This document shows positions 45,250 to 56,152 of a stretch of DNA of 64,000 nucleotides, piece by piece. Made by a program: the position numbers and the translations under genes. The notes under the pieces were generated by a model. It worked only from the letters and a program-made list of their open reading frames with translations. It did no database searches and had not been told where the DNA came from. Each line of letters starts with the position of its first letter. Positions within the stretch are counted from its first letter, which is position 1. This stretch comes from Gracilariopsis chorda (taxonomy: Eukaryota; Rhodophyta; Florideophyceae; Gracilariales; Gracilariaceae), in NCBI GenBank assembly GCA_003194525.1, contig NBIV01000156.1:124001-188000 (forward strand). Direction: 5' to 3'.

Positions 45250-47005
45250 TCAAGGCTTACACAGTGCCGAAATGCGGCATGTATGACAGGATAGAACGAT
45301 ATGTGAACGTTGGTCAGTGGAGTGGTGCGATGGAGGTTTGTGGGGGCAGTTCAAGAGCAGTGTGTGATTTGAGTGCTGCTCTCACGGCGGGAGCACTTGC
45401 GATGGGAAGGGGTTCAGGATATCGTGACGGGTGTAGAGAACGCAGGCAAGTGTGACGTACTGGTGACCCTTTATCTTCTGAATCGAGCGCAGGCTCGCGG
45501 GGATGAGATGACCCAAGGGCTCGAAGGTGGAGGAGGGTCGGGGGGGAGAAACGGTCTCTGTCGGCGGTCGGGAGCCAAACAGCCGTTCGCTTTAAAGACG
45601 GCGGCGTATGGAACGCAAGTACAAAAGTTTGTTTAATCTAAGTAGCATTGATGCGCCGGAGCAAGGCACTGTCTTGCGAGGCGGCGGTGCATCCAAACAA
45701 AACCTGCAGCCCTTGGAGGGCTGCACCGCACAGTACCAACGCTAACCCTCTTCGTTTGGTACCGTTTGTACATATGTACCGTATCATCACCAACTATGCG
45801 ATTTCCTGCATCGGAGTTTGAATGTCCCGCCGGAAAAGTTTTGACTATTCTGCGGGAATGTGACGTGCGACGGTCGCGCAACCTCCGTGCATGGCATGTT
45901 GGTTAATAACCAATCTAAGTGTCTAAGATACCAAATGACGTTCCTTTGATTCCCCAAGCGCGCCAATTGAAAGTAAGGGCTGCCAATTTGTTCAGATTTT
46001 TTTTTAGATTGATTTGGCAAAAAGGGCACGCCCAATATGCCCCACCCTTTTCAAATTGCGGGCACTTTTTGTGCTCATTAGTGCGCAACAGGCACATTCC
46101 TGGTCGCTGCGGGCACTCGTGTGGAAGTTGACACAACGGCACAAGCACTGTGCGCCTCTTTCCAGCTTCCATGGTCACTTCACTTCACGTATATGATATA
46201 TGGCATATCCTGACCTTGGGGTAAGTCTGCGGCAAACAAACCGCTGCATGGCCGAACACGTGGGACGGCCACATACAAGCGTACTGCTTTCCAAATCTTT
46301 CGATCACGTGCCTGCCCCTTTGCCCTACTGCGGTGGAGCCCCACCCCCATCAGTCTTTGCGCTCAGCTTCGCCTCTCATCCACTCTCAATTCGCGCTATG
46401 GTATGAGCAATATGCAACACTCTCTGACGTAAACGACGTGTCCTCGCAGTTTGCGTAGTGCATACACCTCTGAATTCTTGTGCATTTCTCACACGATTGC
46501 ACGCGATTGCTTCACGAAATATGGCGACAGCGTCTGTAATCATGATGCTGTGTGTCGAAGTTAATTGGTATTCAACTCCATTGCATTTGCCATTCTTTGG
46601 CCACAGCCCACTCGCTACGGGGGAACTCCCCAGCAATGTGATAAACGGAAGAGCCCTTTCCGTCTTGCACGTCCATTTCCTCCACCTACGCATTCCGACT
46701 CGCAGAAACTCACACGAGCGACGCATTCGCAATTTCGTGAATGCCAACGTCAAACATCCTTCCATACAATGTGATTGTTATGTGTGCTTTACGTGCGACA
46801 ACCATTTGTGCATCAGTATGTGAACTGCACGCGACAGTCCCTCTTGCTCTACAGCAGAATCAGTGGCGTACAACACAAACGGCGGAAAAAACTATATATT
46901 GGTCACAATTAGGTCCACCGAGCCCACGAAAACCGTTGTGGCATCGGAGCAATTCCACCCCTGTGCCTCACATCCCTTGGGCCGAGACGTGCTTCGCACA
47001 CCTTT
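45250..47005. other. Intergenic stretch
   Basis: About 1.75 kb with the promoter side of the Sel1 gene and the 3' flank of the 47009 gene. A 129-codon ATG frame at 46376-46765 (-) has no motif, is rich in Arg and is not supported. A TATATATT-like string lies near 46892. Confidence 0.4.
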
Positions 47006-47008
47006 GCA

Positions 47009-48850
47009 TTAGCTTTCCATATCGTATCTGTATGAATACCCATCAGAACCGCTGTCCCTTGCGGCCCGTTCCGCACTTGACATACCATCACTGCCGACAC
47101 CCACACCAAAGTCACCTCCGTCGCCCGTAGTCTCTTCGAGCCCCAAAAAGATTAACAACTTGTCCCATTGCCGACTAAACCAATTCTTTTCCTTCTCTTC
47201 CTCTTCAGTCGTGTCACCGCTTGTTTGCGTTTGCGCACTTGCGTCACGCGACATATACTTCGCACTCCTTCCGTCGTGCTCCACGTTCGGGACAACTTTC
47301 ACGCTCATTAGCGTGGCGTCATGTGACCCCCACTGCAGCCATTTCTTCACAGTAGGTGACCTCGTGTCGGACGAAGCCTGACTCTCATCCTCAGTGTCTC
47401 GGTCAAAATCGGCTGCATCGATAGAATATCGTCTTTCGAAATCGTCTGCATCCATTCCGCTACCAAGCAAACTCATCTTGGTGATGTCGAACACAACCCG
47501 GCCAAACGGCCCTTCAGCTTCCGAGCCTTCTTTCCGCCGTCTTCTCCTCATCAACATGGTGGCAAACGCTTCGAAAAGGACGCCCACGATAATAGCAGCA
47601 ACCGCAATCACCACGAACGCAACGCCAATTGCGTGGAAACGATCATCTCCCTTACACGATGCGGCCCACACTTCGATCTCTCCAAACTCCTTCGTCCCAA
47701 GATAGAAGGCAACTGTTTCTCTCCGTTCATGATCCACCGAGTTGATCAGTTCAACACCCTTGACGAGAAACGGAAGCGTCGAGAATACGTCGGTGAAAAT
47801 GATATACGCTAACATGGCAAACGTGCTGAGCTCAGCGAGAAACGCCACAGGGATCAAATTCATAGTAAGTGGCAACGCTAAAATGGCAATGTTGCTTGGG
47901 GTAATCGCATCTTCCGCAAGATCGATCGCAACGGTGTTCTGGCGCAGAGCTTCTTTAATGGCGGGGTTTTTATCCAGAGTCATTTCGCCATGCGAGGCAA
48001 GGTTGAGCTTGCCGCCCCACTTAGTGAGAATAGTAGTCGATTTCTCGTAATCTCCGCGGTCGTCATGGGTAGCGTTTTTCGGTATCAATCGCGGCTGCGT
48101 CATTTTCATAGAACCCTTGAAGTCATCGCGGACCCATTCCATGTACAGTTGGCGCTCATAATCGAAAACGAACTGATCCACCGGTCTGTTTGTAACGTCG
48201 ACGAGCATGTGAAGTGTTCCATCAATGCGATAAGCGGAGATAGTTTGCAACTCGCATGTTTGGGAGAGACGACGGAGATCCCAGTCTGCCAACTGATGAG
48301 TTTCTTCGGTCCAGTTTCGAAGCCCCCGTGAACTTGGAGATTGAGGACCTTCCATGGCGGAGGGCATGGTGTGCACAACGTCTTTGATAATACTCATAGA
48401 GTCTGCTGCAAGTTTCTTGAGCTCGGGATCGGAGTGCTGATCCCTAGTGAAGTCCAGTCGCGATGGGCAAGTGTCGTCCAACCCGCCCCTGCCGGCGGCA
48501 ACGACTTCGCGCTTCGTAGCGGCGTCAGGACCGTCCCGAACCCACTGAAGGTCTCGGTGAAGATTGCATGCATCGGGATGATTCTTGTCGCGACGCTTAT
48601 CCATAATCTCCACCAACTTCTGTACAAACTTGAAGGCGCGCTTCATCTTATCTCCGTCATCTTCGTTCTGACGGTAATAGCGAGCTGCTGGAGCGTCGTC
48701 CGACATTGAAAAGTAACGGGGAACAGGCCATACGGTATGGCCAAATGTACGAAACACGCACTTGGAGTCATCCGTTTGTTGTTGAGCGAAGACCAGTTGC
48801 GGTACTACGACAAGGAGTACCAGTGCAGCGAGTAGAGAGGGCTGAATCAT
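47009..48850 (-). CDS. Orphan family membrane protein B (signal peptide, three TM)
   Basis: 613 residues from the ATG at 48850; six codons further upstream are open but begin with TTG. It has a signal peptide (MIQPSLLAALVLLVVVPQLVFA), then a luminal or extracellular region of about 290 residues with cysteines and the block CELQTISAYRIDGTLHM near 199-215. Three hydrophobic segments follow (about 318-340, 342-368, 406-432), ended by RRRRRK. The tail of about 180 residues is rich in Asp, Glu and Ser, with an EEEEKEK run. It pairs segment for segment with the 41071 product, for example TPSNIAILALPLTMNLIPVA here against VPSNIAVLALPMVMTLIPVA there. The tail differs in length and charge, which suggests different partners. 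Function is unknown. Confidence 0.82.
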   Translation of the reverse strand: MIQPSLLAALVLLVVVPQLVFAQQQTDDSKCVFRTFGHTVWPVPRYFSMSDDAPAARYYRQNEDDGDKMKRAFKFVQKLVEIMDKRRDKNHPDACNLHRDLQWVRDGPDAATKREVVAAGRGGLDDTCPSRLDFTRDQHSDPELKKLAADSMSIIKDVVHTMPSAMEGPQSPSSRGLRNWTEETHQLADWDLRRLSQTCELQTISAYRIDGTLHMLVDVTNRPVDQFVFDYERQLYMEWVRDDFKGSMKMTQPRLIPKNATHDDRGDYEKSTTILTKWGGKLNLASHGEMTLDKNPAIKEALRQNTVAIDLAEDAITPSNIAILALPLTMNLIPVAFLAELSTFAMLAYIIFTDVFSTLPFLVKGVELINSVDHERRETVAFYLGTKEFGEIEVWAASCKGDDRFHAIGVAFVVIAVAAIIVGVLFEAFATMLMRRRRRKEGSEAEGPFGRVVFDITKMSLLGSGMDADDFERRYSIDAADFDRDTEDESQASSDTRSPTVKKWLQWGSHDATLMSVKVVPNVEHDGRSAKYMSRDASAQTQTSGDTTEEEEKEKNWFSRQWDKLLIFLGLEETTGDGGDFGVGVGSDGMSSAERAARDSGSDGYSYRYDMES

Positions 48851-48859
48851 GGTGACAGG

Positions 48860-49590
48860 CGTGAACAAGGAGACTACGTTTCACTGTATCTCCCAAACCA
48901 CATATCTACTTGTTGCAGGGGGCAGTTGTGTGCGACGACTCACCGGAATGCGTAGGAGGTGAGGGACGTCGTTTCGAGGAGGTTTGTGAGATGTTGCGGG
49001 TTGAGAAAGGAAAAACGTTCGATGATGGTGGCGTAGGCGGTACGAAGTAGAAGCTGGGCAGAGAGCCTGGGGCATTTCAAACGGGGTGAGTTTTCGGCTT
49101 CGTAAACAGGTGATTGGACATGGCAGTGTGATTGATGCGTATGACAAATTTGGCGTTGAGAGTATCAACTGAAGGTGGCGCGCTTTGTAATAGATAAAAT
49201 AGCGCCTTGCTGTTCGTTCATGCGTGGAATGATTTGAGTTGCGCCACTTGCGCAAAAGTGCTTTCGCTGTGCAAGACAGCGACAGATTTATTTCTACTGC
49301 CGTTGGTAAACTGTATCTTAACCTACGAGCATGATCTCATCGGCGCCAAGCTATCTTGTAGATTGCTTTTCCAAGCAGTCAACCGACTCAACCGCTTTGG
49401 ATTCAAGCGAACAATACTGGTCACCACTGGTGTTCAAGAAGGCGCGGTTCTACAAGGTCTACTACGGTAGGGTTGCTTGGCGTCCGTCTCTGCTCATCAC
49501 TTTGTGGGGTGCGTCCCCGCATTGCTGTAGTCAGTGTCCTGCTCGCATTCCAATGGACTGCTACAGCCTGATCATGTAAGCCTCTCACCT
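48860..49590. other. Upstream flank of gene B and spacer
   Basis: About 730 bases without a supported gene. The part next to 48850 should hold the promoter of gene B. A TATTTTAT string on the minus strand near 49195 is too far upstream to be a convincing TATA box. Confidence 0.35.
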
Positions 49591-49593
49591 CCC

Positions 49594-49640
49594 TGTGATT
49601 GGTCTCCAGGCCGGACGGTCCGGCCTGGAGACCAATCACA
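49594..49640. repeat. Perfect 47-bp palindrome
   Basis: Arms of 23 nt (49594-49616 and 49618-49640) are exact reverse complements around a single G. The left arm begins TGTGATTGGTCTCCAG. No mismatch exists. It would form a cruciform or a very stable hairpin. It lies 131 bases left of the pogo-like element. Confidence 0.95.
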
Positions 49641-49771
49641 TTCCTTGCAAAGGGTGGCGGAATGGTTCAGGCCAGCCCTCTTCCTCTGCACGTACAGATC
49701 ACGATGACGTCAGTGTATCTCAATCTGAGCCCTCAGCGCAAAGCGCTCAGCGGTTTTCTTTACCAACGGTA

Positions 49772-49796
49772 CAGGTGAGAATTGCAACTAGTGTGG
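49772..49796 (+). repeat. Left TIR of the pogo-like element
   Basis: Begins CAGGTGAGAATTGC and ends in AGTGTGG, preceded by TA. It matches the right end in inverse orientation with three mismatches. Confidence 0.75.
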
Positions 49797-49929
49797 ACCA
49801 CACTATATCTGTATGTCCCATTCTGAGGGAGTTCACAATATATAGTGTAGACCACAGTAATACGGGTACCCACACATTCTGGTAACGGGTTTATTAGTGT
49901 GGACCATACTACTCAAGACTCATACAATA

Positions 49930-50420
49930 AGTGTCGTCATTGACCTGCCCCTTTATGAGCTCCCGCCTACAACCTGTTCATCAAACTTCTCCCTATACTT
50001 GCCTATGATGGCTTGCAGCTCCAGGAACAGTTGTCTTTCTTCCCATTGCGCGTTCATATTCAATGCCATCCCACATCTTATAATACCCCTCCGCGCGGAG
50101 CTCACACCTTCTTCATGTTATGCACTAGCAAATCTCACTACTTCTTCCGCAAACTTCAAGAAATGGCGCTTTCTAGAGTTGGTTAGATTTCTTGATCCCC
50201 TCGGACCATGTGACCACAAAGTGATCTCTAACAATCCCCTCTTATATTCTTCCTAATGCTTTCTCCAGAGAGCTTTGAGCTTTTAAACTATTAGGCTGTC
50301 AGCAGACTGCACTAAATGCGTCGCGTTACAAAGAACAATTCTGATCTCTATTTTACTCTTTGCAAGTGCACATTTCATATCGTCCGTAATGTCGTGTCTG
50401 TTAACGTTATCAAGATACAA
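49930..50420. other. Left internal part of the pogo-like element
   Basis: About 490 bases between the left TIR region and the Helitron. The minus strand has a short coding-like stretch around 49960-50160 (motif WEERQLFLELQAIIGKYREKF) that may be a worn end of the pogo gene or a second frame. It is too short to name. Confidence 0.35.
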
Positions 50421-50621
50421 TGAAAAGCGGCCTTCGGCCGCAGGCAGGGCCTCGCGGCGCGGCCAAAAGTTTGCATAAGATATCTGCACAAATTTTGGTT
50501 TACGCATAAAATAAAATATGTCAAACTAATGACACCCTTCTAAAAAGTATACAGCTTCTTTTAGATCATATTTTTTGATGTTCACCGGCCTTGGATGGAA
50601 TCACTGCGCATTTTGAGGCGT

Positions 50622-52630
50622 CTAGTCTTCAATATGCAGCAGTAACACATCATCAGATGTTCTGAAACGCGAAAGTCCAACATAGACCTGACCCAGCGAA
50701 AAACAGTTTGTTCGAAAGTCGATTATCATTTTCTTCAGCGTTTTTCCTTGCACTTTATGCACAATTGCTGCAAATGCCAATTAGATGGGAAACTGTCCAC
50801 ATTGGATTTTCACGTCTGCAAACTCGAATACAAATTCAATGCGGTGCAGTAAAAAGCTTTGCTGAGCCATGTTCATGAATGCCAAAAAATCGAATCACTC
50901 TGAGAGAAATGCTGGTAACGATAACCATCTTTCCATCCAGAAAGTTTGGATGAAGTACATTTCGAATCATCATAACAGGAACACCCAACTTCAGTTTCAA
51001 ATGGTGGTGCAGGACTCCATTTGGAGCGTAATTATACTCCAGTTCAGGTCCAATGATACTCTTTGTGTGAAAGTTTTCATCGGTTGGCCCTCGGTTAGGA
51101 ACGATCGTCGTTGCAGACTTCAAGTCAAACATCCTTCCCAGAAAATACTCCAATGCTTTCTGGTTATGTTCCTCCACTAATTGGTTTGTTGGCGCAACTA
51201 TCAATCGGTTGAGCTTGACATCTTCTTTCTTCCGTGTTGTAAACCATTTCCAAAGCAACTTGTATGCATCGTTTACATCTGACGTAGACATAAGCGGAGG
51301 CCTTGCAGATGCTGGAAACGTCCTACGACCAAGACTGAGCAAACCTTTTGCAAAAACTGGATCATCTTGTTGACGAACCTGTTCTGTAAGGCGAAGAACT
51401 TTGACTCTTCTGTCCCAAAGCTCGCAAGAGTACCACTCTTCTGTCTTAAAGCTCGCAAGAGTACCATGGAAGCCCCCTTAGGAGAGTCACTGGAATAACA
51501 CGAATTGTTCCATCCCTTTCGGATACTGTTATCGTTATTGGAACGAATGGAAGCAGTTGCATATAATCGCCTGCCATAACTAGGAACATGCCTCCAAAGT
51601 CTTTCGTAGAGTTTCTTAAGTCCTTCAATACGGTGTTCGCAATCTCGAAGAGTGTTTTCGGGCAAATTTAAGCTTCACCAATTACCAGCAAAATAGTCTT
51701 CCGTACTAGTTCTACTCTCTGTCATTGTGGTCCATACTTGGAAAGTGTCTGACGCTCTCTACCTTGCGAATCTCTGTTTTCGTCAACTCCCAATCCAAGC
51801 AAACTATGTAAAGTTCTTCCACCTTCATATAGGGCAGCAGCAATACCTGTTGTGGCTGTCATCTTCACCAATAAGCCTTCGTGCTCAACAATATCTCTCA
51901 GCAAAGATAGGAGATAGGTCTTCTCTGTCCCCGCTCGTCCTTGTAAGAATAAAACGCTTCCGTGTGTGTTGCGTCTTTCAGACTCTCCCATTCTATCTCA
52001 GTATTGTATTTCTCTCATTATCTTGTCAAAAACTTGCTTCTAGCCTTCTTTTAGATCATCATATCTCTCTTTTAACCTTCGCCTGGACCTCAAAGAAGAG
52101 CTGCGACGTACTTCAGCTTGTTCCTCTGCTACTTGCAGTTCGCTCTCTCTGAGATGAAGTTGTAATAAAGTACGATGAAAGAATGGATCATTTCTCATAA
52201 GCCGACCGCCATGTTTGTCCGAAATCTCAATGATTCTTCGATGTAGTTCTTCTCTTCTTTGTGCTCTGATTCCTTCGGTTATATCTGCAGTTAGAGGTCG
52301 TTCGTGCTTTTCAATCACAGTTTTAGGATTTATCCCTTGTTGAAAGGAAGTGACGACCAAGTAAGGCAGCTCAGCAGGAGTAGCATGTTATCTTACTTCC
52401 TCATCAAAGGCCGTTTCGTACTCGTCACCATGGATATATAGTCCACGGGCTACTGCCGCTTCTCTATAAGTTGAGTAGGATTTGCTCCCAACACGTTTCG
52501 GATCATCAAAGGAGCTGAATGTAGAGTTCATGAGCAATATTAGAAGAGCGAAGAGTTCGTGATTTGCGGGAGAAGCAAATCTAATTCGAGTCACAGTTCG
52601 ATCATTTTCGGATCGCTGCACTACGTACAT
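50622..52630 (-). pseudogene. Helitron helicase part (Pif1-like)
   Basis: This continues the Helitron protein. The linker domain (FALLILLMNSTFSSFDDPK, STYREAAVARGLY) lies at 52390-52610 and a basic helical linker at 52040-52360. The helicase follows in several frames. The Walker A region at about 51940 reads GRAGTEKTYLL, where the family has GxAGTGKT, so a key Gly is replaced by Glu. The Walker B/motif II region GDYMQLLPF lies near 51560. Motif V/VI-like HKVQGKTLKK and VYVGLSRF lie near 50740 and 50670. The final frame ends in HIED and stop at 50622. At least five frame changes or stops occur, so it is inactive. Confidence 0.8.
51404..51465. repeat. 31-bp tandem duplication within the Helitron
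   Basis: Two adjacent 31-nt copies (51404-51434, 51435-51465) beginning ACTCTTCTGT and ending AAGAGTACC, with two differences. The duplication disrupts the helicase frame. Confidence 0.88.
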
Positions 52631-52929
52631 TCGTGGACTTCCTCAATCCCGAGTGGAGTCAGACTCTGGTACAGAGCGGGGTAGCTTATCATATGCACGT
52701 ATAGTCTCGTAGTATGTCATGTAGTCCAAATTCATATACCGGGAGGGTCTTCTGAAATATCTTTCCAGCAGGGAAGACTTCAGACGTCTAGGCAGTCTCA
52801 CGTTTCGAATCAAAACCTGTCGCTCTCAACGGAGATGTATGTCAAGTGCCTGTAAAGTTGGATTGATGCGAAAATGCCTGACCTCAAAGAGGATTCATGC
52901 AGCTTCAACTGCACCCACCACTCTCGCTC

Positions 52930-55363
52930 TCATATACGCCCTGATCTCATTTTGAAGCATGTCGCTCTGTGAACTTCATTGGCTTTCCTTCGACTTGATA
53001 CAACCAAATCCTGTTCTTTGGCACTCTTGAAGGCATACTTCATCAGGTATGAAACGGCGCTGCCAACTTGGGTTCTTTCAACATTGATGTGAGCCTTGTA
53101 CTTCATTGTGAGATCAGGATTATACGGAACCACTTTCAAATCTTCTGTCCTTCTTCGTCGGTAGGTCACTCGATTTTTGTACTCATTTATCGTTGTTTCA
53201 GCCACAATTTCTTGTCGATCATACCCAAATCTGCACCTCCCGTCAGAGGTAGGACCACGGCAATATGGAGAGTGTCTGTGCATATTGAATTTCTTCACCA
53301 ATTTTTGGAGTTCCTGGTCCTCAGTCGAGTCACCCGGAGACGGTTCGGCTTTGATCAAAGTGTCAATGATCTCAGGATCTTCAATTACGCCCCCCTCCAA
53401 ACAAAGAAGAATGTGATGATGTGGACTATTTCTCTCCTGGATCTCACGTTTGGCGGCAATCCCAATGCATTTCAAGCCAAAGAGCTCTTCTGAATTATTC
53501 TGTAGATCCTTCATGACTGAACTCGCATACTGGTTGTACACTCTTGCAATAAGATCTGGCCCATCAAAAGGACGGCATCTGTCTCCCTGTGGAGAAAATG
53601 CTCCGGTGTTTTCGTTGTCCATACTAAGCCTTTTCATCTCTTCCCGCCATACGTTCATTGTGACTGTGACGAAAAGCGTCGGAGAGCCCAGTCGAGCTAC
53701 CATTGCTTGCACATGCAGTCTTTTTTTTCTCCAGTACACCGGAGAGTTTTTGTTATTACTGGGAAGGAAGAGTTTACCGGAAGGGCCAAGTTCATCCATT
53801 TCGGTATGGGTTCCAGCCTGCAGCTCCTGTTCTTCAACCATTCTCGTCTGTTCTGTTTCCAAGTAACGAAGTCTCAAGTCTCCAATGTTTGTGCTGGTAC
53901 GAAGCAACCATTGCTGAAGAAGAGTACCAGAGTTCAGCAGCACATTATCGGTGTACAGTCTTCGCTTAGAGTGTTCTGCCCATGTTAGGCTCCCTCGTCT
54001 CGGTTGTTCGCATCCCTCGATGAAATATATGTTGCTGTATCATACGGGGCATGAATCTCACCGTAAGGGTAGAGCAGTGGAAAATCTCCCTTCTCAGCTT
54101 CCATTGAATCAGGCTTCAAACGCTTATAATTGATAAATCGACGTCGAAGATTTCCGGTTGACATGTGATGGGATTCTCTTCCGCCTACCAGCTGCGCAAC
54201 TGGGGCTTCTGACCTGAACAGTCCACTTGGCTATACGACGAAAGCTCTCATTGCAAGAAGTCGGCCTCGGCTGTCTTCTGGTAACGGTTCTGCACCAGAG
54301 CTCACCTCAATTCGGGCTTCATGGGCACCTTGATAATTCCGGACAGCTATTCCTTCCTGAATATCGTCTGCAGAGATGTCCAGAGTAGACTCGTCCGCGT
54401 TTGATCTCCTGCGAACAATTTCGTCTGGTCTGAACAAATTTCTATATCTCTGTCGGACAATATCTGGTCTTGGTTGCATGATATCGTACAACTTTGGAAC
54501 CAAGTATCGAAAATTCGGGTTAGACACCATTCTTCTTCTGAACGAAGAAGAATAATCTCGTGAATTAAGACTGGGAGGACCTTCCGACCACAAATATGTG
54601 TAGCGCACGTCCTGGTCTGGAACAGAAAGAGACACATTGCCTTGAAATGGAAGAAATGACGGACTTCCACCCCGAACGTACTTCATATCCATGAATGTGA
54701 CAACGGTTGCATATAACACATTTAATTGTGTTGATAGCATTTGAAAAGAACGCAAGTGATATATGTCTTCAAGTTGCGAATTGATGTGCACTCGTCTGAA
54801 AGAAACTCCAAGCGATCTGGAGCTCTTATATCCACAGCATATTCCTTCGGTCTCTGCACCAAGCAGAACTGCGCCACAATATTTGCACATACGAATACGA
54901 AGCACCCACCCCAAATCTTTGAGAGGACACGGAGGTGCTCGCGATGGCCGTTTGCACCGCACGTCCCACAACACGCTGGAAGTGTGCCAGTGATTGGTTG
55001 GTACTCTGGATATGAAGAGCTTGGACGTGCGAGGCGTTGACGAATATTTTCTGCCCTTGCATCCCAGACATATTTTGCTCCATAGTTAATGCCTTGGCGA
55101 GGTCTCCCAGCGAACCGCATAACCGTCCTATCTCGTTCCTGTTGAATACCGGAAGAATGAGAGGAGTTCAAGTATATCTCCTCAGGGTTATGAGGTTCCA
55201 TAACATTTTGAGCAAGCTCGGTTCTAGTTCCTAGGTCCACCTGCACAAGCTCATCGGTTATGTCTCGTTAATGCACGGGCTCTATTTTCTCTTTTAGACG
55301 ACTGCCTGCTCCTGACCGGCGACCACCACGTCGTGATGGGGGTCGATGCGAAGAAGAACTCAT
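52930..55363 (-). pseudogene. Helitron Rep (HUH) part
   Basis: The frame opens at the ATG at 55363 with a Ser/Arg-rich head. It meets an in-frame TAA about 31 codons later and continues past it. A Cys cluster (CCGTCGANGH, then CKYCGAVLL..CC) in shifted frames near 54830-54980 is the usual Helitron N-terminal zinc region. The Rep domain lies in the well-kept 53943-52930 frame: KREIQERNSPHHHILLCL holds the HUH motif, and VSYLMKYAFK holds the two tyrosines of the Y-x-x-K-Y type that cut the DNA. The catalytic residues therefore look kept even though the full gene has several frame breaks and at least two stops. Confidence 0.82.
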
Positions 55364-55701
55364 GTCGGACTGAGAGAACCGGACAGAGGTTGAGAGAATT
55401 GTTAATCACCTTTCAATGGAACATGTACCGTCTCTGTCCCTTAGGTAGAGAACTGGTGTTGCACAATAGTTTCCCGTCTGACATATACGTATAAATGTTG
55501 TCTTCATTTTCTCAAGATGTTCCTGTCACCATCAGTACCTGGATAGTTGACATTCGCAGTGCTTTACCAAGTATATATGCATTGCATTCTTATTCGGTCT
55601 TGGTTTCAGACGTCAATACATATGGAGTACGATTTACCTACGTATGAAACGTATAGTTTGCTCCTATTCTTGTTACAGCGTTCTACGTTTCTAGAACTAT
55701 A

Positions 55702-55905
55702 TGGCCTACTTATGCACTACATAGATTAAAACTATTTTTGTTAGAAGGGTATACGTTTGCAACACTGCGCAGCTTGCGTATGCGCTTCGTAAACTATAAT
55801 TATTTTTGTTAGAAGATTATACTTTACAGTACTGCGCAGCCTACGTATGCGCTACGTAAACTATAACTATTTTTGTTAGAAGGATATACGTAGGTTGTAC
55901 TATAC
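55702..55905. repeat. About 67-bp tandem repeat, roughly three copies
   Basis: A unit containing ACTATTTTTGTTAGAAG and GCGCAGCCTACGTATGCG recurs with spacings of 68 and 67 bases (starts at 55731, 55799, 55866), with a partial copy before it. Copies differ by about 10-15 percent. It lies just outside the Helitron 5' side and may be subterminal DNA of the Helitron or the pogo-like element. Confidence 0.8.
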
Positions 55906-56152
55906 GTAATTTATTTTGAAGTTTGAATAGGTTACGTTTCTATTTTACCTATTGTCTAATGTGCTGAAGGTTTTTTACTAAAGCTAGAGCGTTCCCTAAA
56001 GTCACAGAAAACTTTTTTTCAAGCAGCCACCTACAACTTATTTTACTCTACTTCTTCTTTTCAACTATTTTCTATTTCTAACACCATGGCCGATATGTCC
56101 CAAACAGAGGGTCGCTACCTACAACTGTGCCGTTTGTGCGACCATAAGGATG

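Larger units (their letters stand above)
50420..55400 (-). mobile_element. Helitron (rolling-circle transposon), decayed
   Basis: The minus strand codes the two hallmark domains of Helitrons in order: a Rep/HUH nuclease part (55363-52930) and a Pif1-like helicase (to 50622). At the 3' side of the coding strand a GC hairpin (GCGGCC-TTC-GGCCGC at 50424-50438) matches the stem-loop expected just inside a Helitron 3' end. The exact CTRR end and the 5' TC end were not fixed. The element sits inside the pogo-like transposon, so it arrived later. Confidence 0.8.

Noticed and set aside
46376-46765. 129-codon minus-strand ATG frame
   Set aside because: No motif, signal or conserved pattern; composition looks random.
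55702-55905. Possible CRISPR-like array
   Set aside because: The units are contiguous 67-bp repeats without unique spacers, in a eukaryotic transposon setting.
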